The translations under genes and the position numbers were made by a program. 64,000 nt of DNA from Bradyrhizobium uaiense (lineage in GTDB: Bacteria > Pseudomonadota > Alphaproteobacteria > Rhizobiales > Xanthobacteraceae), in the NCBI RefSeq assembly GCF_010811875.1, contig NZ_VKHP01000013.1, forward strand, positions 1-64,000, given 5' to 3'. Position 1 is the stretch's first letter. Each line of letters opens with the position of its first letter. Shown here piece by piece: positions 1 through 6,941 of this stretch. Below the pieces are notes generated by a model that saw only the letters and a list, made by a program, of their open reading frames with translations, was not told the DNA's origin and searched no databases.

Positions 1-32
1 GGGCTTTCGATCCCGTCGGCTGATGGCTTTGT

Positions 33-422
33 TCACGCCTTTCGGTTCGGCTGATCACGTCGCACGCCTTGAAATTCCTCCGGCCCCTTAACGAGCTTGC
101 GCTTGCGGTCCGATTGATCGTCCGGGCTGGCTGTAGGGTCGCGCACCTTGTCGATTGCGTTGCTCGCCAGTTCACGAGCCCGCTGCTTTGTGTTTTTACG
201 ATTCTGCTGATCTTCGAGCGCGGAGCGTGCCTCGGTTCGTATGGTCAATCCGAGCTCGACCAGTTGGCGGATAGCATCCGACCGCGTCGTTTCGCGCTCC
301 GCGGCCCACGCATCGACGGCGGCAACGGTGGCGGCAGGTATCCGAGATGAGACCATGGGGTCGCGCCCCGTGGAAGGGCGCCCCCGTTTTGATTTTTGGT
401 CTACCTTTATTGACTTCTTCAT
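33..422 (-). CDS. ribbon-helix-helix (CopG/Arc-type) domain protein
   Basis: This 129-residue basic protein probably binds DNA. After a Lys-rich start (MKKSIKVDQKSKRGRP) comes a segment around residues 23-60 with the strand-helix-helix look of an RHH fold (MVSSRIPAATVAAVDAWAAE, then TRSDAIRQLVELGL). The C-terminal half is charged and probably disordered. The ATG at 422 was chosen because the RHH domain follows directly; reading further upstream adds 26 residues without homologous character. The palindrome GGTATACC lies 8 bases upstream of this start and could serve autoregulation. No toxin partner is visible, but the gene ends 32 bases from the window edge, so a downstream partner could lie outside. 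It may be an antitoxin or an orphan regulator; the family does not decide this. Confidence 0.65.
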   Translation of the reverse strand: MKKSIKVDQKSKRGRPSTGRDPMVSSRIPAATVAAVDAWAAERETTRSDAIRQLVELGLTIRTEARSALEDQQNRKNTKQRARELASNAIDKVRDPTASPDDQSDRKRKLVKGPEEFQGVRRDQPNRKA

Positions 423-429
423 GAATTTA

Positions 430-437
430 GGTATACC
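430..437. promoter_or_regulatory. palindrome upstream of the RHH gene, possible autoregulatory site
   Basis: The perfect palindrome GGTATACC sits in an AT-rich patch just upstream of the RHH start codon. RHH proteins commonly bind short palindromes over their own promoters. This site is short, so the assignment is tentative. Confidence 0.25.
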
Positions 438-922
438 ATAAATGCAGGCCGGGTGGTACCCCGTCAGATCTGGGCAAGCACGCAGCGACGTCGGGTACAA
501 TTCAACTGCCGCGGATGTACCGGCAGTGCTGCTGAACCAAAGGCGGCCTGTTTATTGGCGCCCGTCCAGCAGTCGAAATGACGGTCTCAGCGGTCCCAAG
601 CTGGGGCCGTCTTCGATTGTGCGTGCGCCGGGGCGGCCGTGACTGGCTCCGGGCGCCGGTCCTAAGAAAAGACGCCGCCGGTCTCACAAATATACGCCCG
701 GCGGCGCTTTCTTCCTGAACTGGGACACTAAAATCCCCAGCCATAATCGTCCTGCACGAACCAAGCCACGGGCTGATGACAGTCGACATGCATTGCCGAG
801 TGCTGCCCGGTGAGCTGCTGCTTCAGCATCAAGTGCCCGTGAAATGTGAGGCCGTTCACACTCGAGCATCGCGAGTTGGTCTAAGGCACGGGTGGGTGGC
901 AGCTCGGTGTCGGAGAATCGTG
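438..922. other. 485-base stretch without a supportable gene
   Basis: The open frames here are GC-driven shadows with no ribosome site or recognisable protein character. The only clear structure is the hairpin at 673-706. Confidence 0.5.
673..706. repeat. hairpin with CGCCGCCGG arms, possible bidirectional terminator
   Basis: Arms CGCCGCCGG (673-681) and CCGGCGGCG (698-706) enclose a 16-base loop. CTTTCTTCC follows on the plus strand and TCTTTTCTT on the minus strand, so it could end transcription both ways. A closely similar hairpin lies at 1215-1249, which suggests a dispersed repeat. Confidence 0.5.
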
Positions 923-1168
923 ATGCCGTTTTTCAGCAGCCAAAGCTTGTCGGCAGCAGCCGCCGCTTCAGTGCTCGGTATTCTCATAGTGGGAGCGATT
1001 GCCGTTGGAGTCGGTGGCTATGTGGAGTGGTCATCGGGCGTTAATCTGACCCATTTCATGAGCCGCACTGCCGCAGATGAATCGACGCTGAGTCTACCGC
1101 CCAAGGGGCGAACAGGTTGCGAGCAGGGCAATAAGCCGCTGCCGGCGCTTTCCCTACCGCTCGAATGA
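923..1168 (+). CDS. small predicted membrane protein, hypothetical
   Basis: This 81-residue protein has one strong hydrophobic segment near residues 12-36 (ASVLGILIVGAIAVGVGGYV), followed by a polar tail. That fits a single-pass inner-membrane protein or an uncleaved signal anchor. The ATG at 923 has a good Shine-Dalgarno sequence, CGGAG, seven bases upstream; reading from further upstream adds a segment with no protein character. I do not recognise a family. It stands alone between two hairpin repeats and could be a spurious frame, but the ribosome site and hydrophobic block favour a gene. Confidence 0.45.
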   Translation: MPFFSSQSLSAAAAASVLGILIVGAIAVGVGGYVEWSSGVNLTHFMSRTAADESTLSLPPKGRTGCEQGNKPLPALSLPLE

Positions 1169-1214
1169 GTCGGCCTAAAGCGACAGCGCCCAACTTATCT
1201 CCCAAGGTAACCTA

Positions 1215-1249
1215 CGCCGCCGGGCTCGAAATACAGCGTTCCGGCGGCG
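1215..1249. repeat. second CGCCGCCGG hairpin
   Basis: Arms CGCCGCCGG (1215-1223) and CCGGCGGCG (1241-1249) enclose a 17-base loop containing AAATACAGCG. Arms, size and parts of the loop resemble the hairpin at 673-706, so both look like copies of one small intergenic element. Confidence 0.45.
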
Positions 1250-1371
1250 GTATTTCGTTGGTCCTGACAATATCCCAGCGTCGCGAGGGTAGCGGACTGA
1301 AGTCACACGCGTGTGACGGAGACCAAAGTGTCTGCCGGGCCACCCGCTGGCTTATCCTTCGCGTTCCCCCC

Positions 1372-1452
1372 TCAAAACGACGCCAGGATCTGCCAGATTA
1401 CGAGCAGCACCACGATTAGAAGCATTGCGAAGATAGTTCTGCGTCCGATCAT
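1372..1452 (-). CDS. 26-residue hydrophobic micro-protein
   Basis: The frame encodes MIGRRTIFAM followed by an unbroken Leu/Ile/Val stretch with one Trp, ending in LASF. It has a basic N-terminus and one membrane helix. The start has an excellent ribosome site, GAAGGAG, seven bases before the ATG. That is far better than expected by chance and is the main reason to call it. No family is recognised. Two comparable micro-ORFs on the same strand lie at 4242-4340 and 4442-4531. It may act as a membrane regulator or be a conserved orphan; function is unknown. Confidence 0.5.
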   Translation of the reverse strand: MIGRRTIFAMLLIVVLLVIWQILASF

Positions 1453-1813
1453 TCGCGCGCTCCTTCTCCGGGGTAACCCCTAGTGGCTCGCCGTGTGCAG
1501 CGAAGGGCCAGGAACAAGTGGCAGCGTCGAGAGTCACTCCTAGTGCTCCCGCTGTCACTCCTGCCCCCCGACTGCGGGAGTTGGAATGCGACCCTGGCGC
1601 GCCGACCGCGCCGGGGCCGTGCTTTGCAGGCGAACGCGGCAGAGTTGGCACCGCAATTGGCACCCAACTCAACAAAACGGACGGGGACTATTGAGGACGA
1701 GCTGGCCCCCTCAATCAAGAAACCGCTTTGCCTTTTCTGTCGACGCGCCCGCGGCGCAGATCATTCGCACATGCATGCAACGCGGTTGACCGCGAAGGCC
1801 GACATTGGCCATC
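1453..1813. other. 360-base stretch without a supportable gene
   Basis: Overlapping Arg-rich frames on both strands look like GC artefacts. I see no ribosome site, repeat or RNA structure that I can defend. Confidence 0.4.
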
Positions 1814-2254
1814 ATGTCGGCCATGAAGCGCATCCTCTTTCTTTGCACCGGCAACTACTACCGAAGTCGATACGCAGAAGAACTCTTCAATCATCTCGCA
1901 CGAACCGAACAGCTGGCGTGGCGCGCGTCCTCGAGAGGCGCGGCCGAACGTGGATCGCCCGACAATGTCGGGCCGATGTCGGTCTTTGCCGACGATCGTC
2001 TCCGCGCAGGCGGCATCGTTCCCGAGGGCGCAACGCGCGACCCGCAGCCCTGTTCATTGGCTGACTTCGACGGTGCGGATCTGGTGGTCGCGCTGAAGGA
2101 GGCCGAGCATCGTCCGCTGATCGAGCGGCGGTTCCCCGAGGTCGCCGACAGGGTGATGTATTGGCACGTGGACGATATCGACGTGGCTCATCCTTCGGTC
2201 GCGCTGGCGATGCTCGACGATCGCATCCGCGAGCTGGTTTCATCCCTCAGGTAA
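1814..2254 (+). CDS. low-molecular-weight protein tyrosine phosphatase-like protein
   Basis: The N-terminus carries the C-X5-R loop (LFLCTGNYYRSR) of the LMW phosphatase and arsenate reductase fold directly after the first beta strand. The Cys would be the nucleophile and the Arg would bind phosphate. The protein has 146 residues, normal for the family. It departs from classic phosphatases: the second Cys of the loop is Tyr, and near residues 117-126 the usual Asp-Pro general acid is replaced by WHVDDIDVAHP. Substrate and even activity are therefore uncertain. Three in-frame starts exist: TTG 1805 (with AAGG upstream), ATG 1814 and ATG 1823. The 3' end overlaps the convergent Nudix gene by 8 bases. 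Confidence 0.75.
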   Translation: MSAMKRILFLCTGNYYRSRYAEELFNHLARTEQLAWRASSRGAAERGSPDNVGPMSVFADDRLRAGGIVPEGATRDPQPCSLADFDGADLVVALKEAEHRPLIERRFPEVADRVMYWHVDDIDVAHPSVALAMLDDRIRELVSSLR

Positions 2255-2705
2255 TCGGTTCCCGCTTCAGGAATATCTCCAGCGCATATTCCGCCGCGCG
2301 CGCGAGCCTGCCGCGGATACGTTCCAGCTCGTCGATGGCGACGATCTCAAGGCGGCCCTCGTTCACCTTCAATTGGTCGATGGGCACGTCTCGCGCCAGG
2401 AACACCTGGCCGTGCAGCCTGCCGTTTGGCGTCAAATGATCCGTTCCAGAATACTGACCGATCAGCTCAAAGCGTTCGGGCGGCAAATAGTAACCGATCT
2501 CCTCATGGATTTCGCGCACGACGCACTCCAGGAAAGACTCGGTCCCCTCGCGCCGGCCGCCAAACAGGCTGATCTTTCCGGGATCGGAGACATGCGGCAG
2601 ATCATCGCGTAGCTGCATGAGCAAGCGACCGTCGGTGCTGATGAGCAGCGCAGATGTTCCCTCTCTCACGCGGCCGCTCATGCGTGATCTCGCTCCGTCG
2701 GACAT
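2247..2705 (-). CDS. Nudix hydrolase
   Basis: This 152-residue protein contains a complete Nudix box at about residues 50-72. It has the G-x5-E spacing followed by REIHEEIG, the Mg-binding helix that hydrolyses nucleoside diphosphates linked to another group. The surrounding beta strands (ALLISTDGRLLMQLRDD, ISLFGG) fit the fold. Length is typical of small single-domain Nudix enzymes, so substrate cannot be read from sequence. It converges on and overlaps the phosphatase-like gene. An alternative start is the Met at residue 9. Confidence 0.85.
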   Translation of the reverse strand: MSDGARSRMSGRVREGTSALLISTDGRLLMQLRDDLPHVSDPGKISLFGGRREGTESFLECVVREIHEEIGYYLPPERFELIGQYSGTDHLTPNGRLHGQVFLARDVPIDQLKVNEGRLEIVAIDELERIRGRLARAAEYALEIFLKREPIT

Positions 2706-2939
2706 GTCACCGCGCGGTCATGATCCTGCTCGGCCCGGATTCCTTTATCGTCGTTCCGCCACCGGCCCAAGCTGGAAAGCTTCGGGAACACTGTCAAGAT
2801 GACGAAGGGGAACATGGTCAAGTTCGACAATCGTTGGTAAAAACGCGCATTGAGTAGTGGTTGATCAAGTGAGTCTCTCGGTGAAGATCGAGACTGTCAT
2901 GCAAGCCACGGCAAATCATTGAGCCAGAGGCATCGCTAG

Positions 2940-4190
2940 ATGGCTGATTACGTTCTCGAAGGCTTCAAATGGGGTTCCAGCGCACTCGGCACCGCCTCGG
3001 GTGAGATCGATTGGAGCTTCGCGACGGCCAACCTCACGGGCCAATTCATTCAGTTCGACAGCTTCCTGACCGGGATGTTCCAGACCGAGATCAGGGAGGC
3101 GTTCGACCGGTGGGAATCGGCAGCCAATATCGACTTCCATGAAGTCACCGATGCCGCCGCAAATCAAATTCGTCTCGGGCTCAGCCACATCGACGGCCCG
3201 AACAACATCGTTGGCCAGGAACAGAACTCGTATTCGGCCGGCTCGGAGATTGCTTCCGACATCACGTTCGACATGGATGAGGGCTGGCACCTCGTCAATG
3301 GTCAGCTTGTCAGCAACGGTGGCGTCTCGTTCTACGACGTCGCGCTCCACGAGATCGGACATAGCCTGGGACTGGATCACTACAATATCAGTCCGGCGAT
3401 CATGAATGCGGTCGTCAATCCGGCGGTGACGGACCTCACTCAATCTGACATCGACGGTGTGCGGGCGCTCTACGGGGTGCTCCCCGGCGTCGCGGTTGCG
3501 ACTGCTGCCCAGCTCGCCAACGGACAGTTGGATTTCCTGCAATACAACACGTCCGGACATCTCGCGACTTCATTCCTAACGCAGCAATCATTCTGGAAGG
3601 TCGTCGGCAATGTCGACTTTTCGTCCAATGGAAATCCCGGCGTCCTTACCCAGTCGAATGGACAGATTGACTTGCTCAACTTCAGTGCGGGCCAGTTATC
3701 CAGCTCGCTGCTGATGACGGGGAGCTATTGGGACGTCAAAGGCGCCGGCTTGTTCAGTGGGGCCACGAACGCTGAATTCGTCACGCAGTCGTCGAACGGG
3801 CTGATTGACTTCCTGGGTTTCAGCGGTGCAGGCAAGCTCACCACGAGCGCGCTGACGACCCAGGCATTCTGGAATGTCGTCGGGGTTGCGGACGTCAACG
3901 GAGACGGGCACGCCGACATCGTCACGCAGTCTTCGTCCGGCGCGATCGATCTGCTTTACTTTGACAACTTCAAGTTTGTTGGAAGTAACTTGTTACCGGG
4001 AAACTACGATCCAGTTGTCGATGTCGCTGATATGAAAAACGGCTCAGCGGTTATTCTGACTGAGAGCGCATCCGGAGTACCGACCGAACTGGTGTTCGAC
4101 GGCACCCACGTCTCGAGTTTACATTTGTTGGATTCGGTTGGTCTTGCGCTCGTTCATGCGTCAGGCGCGGCCGGCCATTTGTTCGCTTGA
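2940..4190 (+). CDS. matrixin-type zinc metalloprotease with C-terminal repeat domain
   Basis: Residues 1-180 form a metzincin catalytic domain. The zinc site HEIGHSLGLDH (H137, H141, H147; catalytic E138) is followed by a Met-turn (AIMNAVV, M155) and the matrixin ending LTQSDIDGVRALYG. Residues 185-416 contain about four repeats of roughly 55 residues with the pattern ...GQ/IDFL..., TSxLTxxxFW.VVG.D, and one calcium-like DVNGDGHADIV. This resembles FG-GAP/VCBS beta-propeller blades. There is no N-terminal signal peptide and no obvious prodomain. Secretion, if any, would have to use another route such as type I export with an uncleaved C-terminus, which is inference. No transporter gene is adjacent. 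It stands alone after a 234-base gap. Confidence 0.85.
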   Translation: MADYVLEGFKWGSSALGTASGEIDWSFATANLTGQFIQFDSFLTGMFQTEIREAFDRWESAANIDFHEVTDAAANQIRLGLSHIDGPNNIVGQEQNSYSAGSEIASDITFDMDEGWHLVNGQLVSNGGVSFYDVALHEIGHSLGLDHYNISPAIMNAVVNPAVTDLTQSDIDGVRALYGVLPGVAVATAAQLANGQLDFLQYNTSGHLATSFLTQQSFWKVVGNVDFSSNGNPGVLTQSNGQIDLLNFSAGQLSSSLLMTGSYWDVKGAGLFSGATNAEFVTQSSNGLIDFLGFSGAGKLTTSALTTQAFWNVVGVADVNGDGHADIVTQSSSGAIDLLYFDNFKFVGSNLLPGNYDPVVDVADMKNGSAVILTESASGVPTELVFDGTHVSSLHLLDSVGLALVHASGAAGHLFA

Positions 4191-4241
4191 GTGGTTCCGG
4201 GGCACTCTTGAGGGCAGGCGACCTTGAGGGCCGCCGAAACT

Positions 4242-4340
4242 TCAGCCGAAAGCGAACGCCAGCAGGCTGGAGCACAGCAGCACGAGGCTTGCTGCGGTCA
4301 GGGTTAGAAACCCGTCGGAGACCAAATCGTGATTACGCAT
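4242..4340 (-). CDS. 32-residue membrane micro-protein
   Basis: The frame begins MRNHDLVSDGFLTLTAASLV and continues as a Leu/Ser/Ala-rich helix ending AFAFG, so it is a probable single-span membrane peptide. AGGTG lies six bases before the ATG at 4340. It is too short for a domain call and is not recognised. Another micro-ORF on the same strand lies about 100 bases upstream (4442-4531), so the two could share a transcript. The call rests on the ribosome site and the amphipathic-to-hydrophobic layout. Confidence 0.45.
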   Translation of the reverse strand: MRNHDLVSDGFLTLTAASLVLLCSSLLAFAFG

Positions 4341-4441
4341 GATACACCTGCTTTCAACCGATGCTCATCCGAATTGATTAAAGCTTTCCGAACTTCACTC
4401 CTGGAAAGAGGTGACGCGTCTTTCCGCCTTTCAACGGACCG

Positions 4442-4531
4442 TCAGGCCCGGTACCGATAGCCTTCCACGGCATGCGCCAAGAAGATCGCCGCACTCACCA
4501 GGCCCATCACCGCTGTAACCGTCTCGATCAT
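4442..4531 (-). CDS. 29-residue membrane micro-protein
   Basis: The frame reads MIETVTAVMGLVSAAIFLAH followed by a short polar tail AVEGYRYRA. The layout is one transmembrane helix with a basic C-terminus. AAGGAAG precedes the ATG by seven bases, an above-average ribosome site. From memory, short proteins of this style ending in AHAxEGYR recur in rhizobial genomes, but I cannot confirm this here. Function unknown. Confidence 0.5.
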   Translation of the reverse strand: MIETVTAVMGLVSAAIFLAHAVEGYRYRA

Positions 4532-4882
4532 CGCAAACTTCCTTTGCGCCCCACGCGGAGGAGAAAACGATTGCAGCCTTGCACAGTCAAAAAGATTCAA
4601 TTGTTGGAATCCAAGATGCCCCCCGACTGATGATTTGCTGCAACAGTGTGTCTGATCGCGGGACAGGCGAGGGCGTTTCTCCGGCGCGAGGGTCCGTAGA
4701 ACGACGGAGGAGGCGCAACAGACCATTCACCAAGACGCCACCGCCCAGCGGCTCTCCCCATTTCCGCCGTGTTCCGGTTGCGATATCTTCACCATCCGGT
4801 GCGGAGGTGGGCCGCACGGTGACAGAATCGATCCCGACGCCTCGAAGTAGGCGCGGGTCCGGCAGAATGGTACTTGGGGCAG
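4532..4882. other. 350-base gap before rlpA with no gene seen
   Basis: No credible coding frame or repeat is visible. It must hold the promoters of the divergent micro-ORF and rlpA, but I cannot place them. Confidence 0.4.
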
Positions 4883-5812
4883 ATGGGGATTAGACGGCCA
4901 GATTCGATGATCCGGACGGCGCGCAGCGCCGTTGCGGTGGCGACGTGCCTCGTCCTCGCCAATTGCGCCAACTCAAACCTCGCCAGCCGGGTCGATCCCA
5001 AATACGGCGTATCGTCGAGCCCGCGCGTCGTGGCGCTGGGCGACCCCGTGCCGAAGGGCGGCGGCACCTACCGCATCGGCAAGCCCTATGTCGTCGCCGG
5101 CCGCACCTATGTGCCGGAGGAGAACGAGAATTATCGCGCCGAGGGCATGGCGTCCTGGTACGGCGACGATTTCCACGGCCGCCTGACCGCCAATGGCGAG
5201 GTGTTCGACATGGGCTCACTCACGGCGGCCCATCCGACCCTGCCGATGCCGAGCTACGCGCGCGTCACCAATCTGAGCAACGGCAAATCGCTCGTCGTCC
5301 GCGTCAATGACCGCGGTCCGTACCACGGCAATCGCCTCATAGACGTCTCGAACAAAGCCGCCGAACTGCTTGATTTCAAAGGAAATGGTGTCGCTCGTGT
5401 CCGCGTCGAATATGTCGGCCGGGCACCGCTGGAAGGGTCCGACGACCGCCAGCTGATGGCAACCTTGCGCACCGGCACGCCGGCACCGTCACCGTCGATG
5501 GTGCGGGTCGCCTCGGCACGGCCGTTCATCCCAGAGGTATCGTCCTCATCGGGCCGGGTCCGCGGCGATGTCCCGCTGCCTGAGGGCCGGCCGTACAGCC
5601 TCGGCAACACCCAGGCGGACTACGCGTCGGCTAACGCGACCTCCGAAATGTCGGCCTCGAGCCGGTCGCACCGCCGCGTCGCGAACAATCAGCGCGAAGT
5701 CTCCTACGAGCGCGACCCGCGCTACGCCGCACGCCCGAGCCCAGCGGCAGCTTACGTGCCGATCGACGCGCGTGGCCCCGCCGAAGTCCTGAGCGGGCGC
5801 GGCCTCTACTGA
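4883..5812 (+). CDS. rlpA: RlpA-family septal-ring lytic transglycosylase lipoprotein
   Basis: A short basic N-terminus and hydrophobic core end in the lipobox LANC (Cys about residue 28), predicting a lipoprotein. A double-psi beta-barrel follows at about residues 85-180, with the family landmarks GMASWYG, a Thr-x-x-Gly-Glu-x-F/D-like stretch (LTANGEVFDM), the conserved AHPTLP and VNDRGPY. RlpA proteins cleave naked glycan strands at division sites. The C-terminal 120 residues are low-complexity Ser/Arg/Pro; no SPOR domain is apparent, so septal targeting by SPOR is not supported. Possible starts are TTG 4874, ATG 4883 (GGGG nearby) and ATG 4907; all keep the lipobox. Confidence 0.88.
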   Translation: MGIRRPDSMIRTARSAVAVATCLVLANCANSNLASRVDPKYGVSSSPRVVALGDPVPKGGGTYRIGKPYVVAGRTYVPEENENYRAEGMASWYGDDFHGRLTANGEVFDMGSLTAAHPTLPMPSYARVTNLSNGKSLVVRVNDRGPYHGNRLIDVSNKAAELLDFKGNGVARVRVEYVGRAPLEGSDDRQLMATLRTGTPAPSPSMVRVASARPFIPEVSSSSGRVRGDVPLPEGRPYSLGNTQADYASANATSEMSASSRSHRRVANNQREVSYERDPRYAARPSPAAAYVPIDARGPAEVLSGRGLY

Positions 5813-5830
5813 ATCAGGCACTTCGTCTGA

Positions 5831-6766
5831 TTATTTCAGAAACGCGATCAGCGCCGCGTTGACCTCGTCAGGGCGCTCCTGCTGGATCCAGTGACCGGCG
5901 CCCTCGATGATCAGCTTCTGCCGCAGGTTCGGCAGCACGCGTTCCATGTCCGCGACCCGCTTGGCGCCGATCAGGCCGGTAATCACAGAATCGTTCGAGC
6001 CGGCGATGAACAGCGACGGCTGAAGGATCTGCGCGTCCTGCCAGGGCGCCGTCAGCTCCCAGTTGCGATCCAGATTGCGGTACCAGTTGAGGCCGCCGCG
6101 GAAGCCGGAGTGCCGATAGCCCTCGGCGAATTCGGCGATGTCGGCTTCCGTGATCCAGGCCGGCAGCGGCATCCCGGACGGCAGCTTGCCAAGAAAGCCC
6201 TTGGCCTCGTCAACGAACATCGAGCTCGGATCGGAGACGCCGCGCCCGAGCACCAGCCGCATGGTGTGGGCGATGTCGCGCTCGAACTCGGCCTCGGCGA
6301 CGCCGGGTGGCTGAAAGTACTGCCAATAGAAATTGGTGATGCCGCTCTCGCGCAGGGTCTCGAGCGGACGCCCGCGGCCGCGGAACGGTGGCGGCACGCT
6401 GAGGCCGGCGACCTTGGTGAAGATATCAGGTCGGAACAGGGCTGCGTGCCAGGCCACCGGCGCTCCCCAATCGTGACCGACGATGACAGCCTGCCTCTCG
6501 CCGAGCGCAGCCACCAGCGCGACCATGTCGCCGACGGTATCGAAGATCGTGTAGGCGCCGACGTCGGCCGGTGCGCCGGTCCGGCCGAAGCCGCGCATAT
6601 CTGGGGCTACGACCCGAAAGCCTGCCGCGGCCAGCGCGGCGATCTGGTGCCGCCATGAGTAGGACAGTTCCGGCCAGCCGTGACAGAGCACGACCAATGG
6701 TCCTTGGCCGGCCTCGCGCACGAACATGTCGATACCGTTGGCTGAGATGGTGCGGGAGGATGACAT
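5831..6766 (-). CDS. alpha/beta hydrolase, epoxide hydrolase-like
   Basis: This 311-residue alpha/beta-hydrolase has the epoxide-hydrolase signature. The oxyanion motif HGWPE is at residues 29-33, the nucleophile Asp is at 99 in GHDWGAP, and the catalytic His is in GAGHWIQQERP near the C-terminus. The cap region includes Tyr-rich stretches (FYWQYFQPPG) that supply the ring-opening tyrosines in the family. The reaction would be hydrolysis of epoxides to diols; haloalkane dehalogenases share the Asp nucleophile and cannot be fully excluded. The ATG at 6766 was chosen because the first beta hairpin follows and GGCGGAA lies upstream. The gene is convergent with rlpA and divergent from dacA. Confidence 0.85.
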   Translation of the reverse strand: MSSSRTISANGIDMFVREAGQGPLVVLCHGWPELSYSWRHQIAALAAAGFRVVAPDMRGFGRTGAPADVGAYTIFDTVGDMVALVAALGERQAVIVGHDWGAPVAWHAALFRPDIFTKVAGLSVPPPFRGRGRPLETLRESGITNFYWQYFQPPGVAEAEFERDIAHTMRLVLGRGVSDPSSMFVDEAKGFLGKLPSGMPLPAWITEADIAEFAEGYRHSGFRGGLNWYRNLDRNWELTAPWQDAQILQPSLFIAGSNDSVITGLIGAKRVADMERVLPNLRQKLIIEGAGHWIQQERPDEVNAALIAFLK

Positions 6767-6941
6767 TCGCGTTTCCGCCTTGTTTGCCGGTTCTGCTGTC
6801 GTTAGCTGGTTCCCGGGATTACTGACAAGGATACGGACGTTCGACGGAGGCGGCAATCCAGCCGGCCGTGCACAAGCGCAGAAACCTCAGTTGTTTGCGA
6901 TACTTCCAGCTGTTAGAACGCAGTCTTTCAGGACATCGCCG

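Noticed and set aside
1165-1419. 84-codon plus-strand frame overlapping the small membrane gene by ATGA
   Set aside because: It runs through the 1215-1249 hairpin and opposite the 26-residue micro-ORF, has no protein character, and the overlap is probably chance.
1483-2064. 193-codon Arg-rich frame
   Set aside because: Arg/Pro-rich composition typical of GC-driven shadow frames; it overlaps the phosphatase-like gene out of frame.
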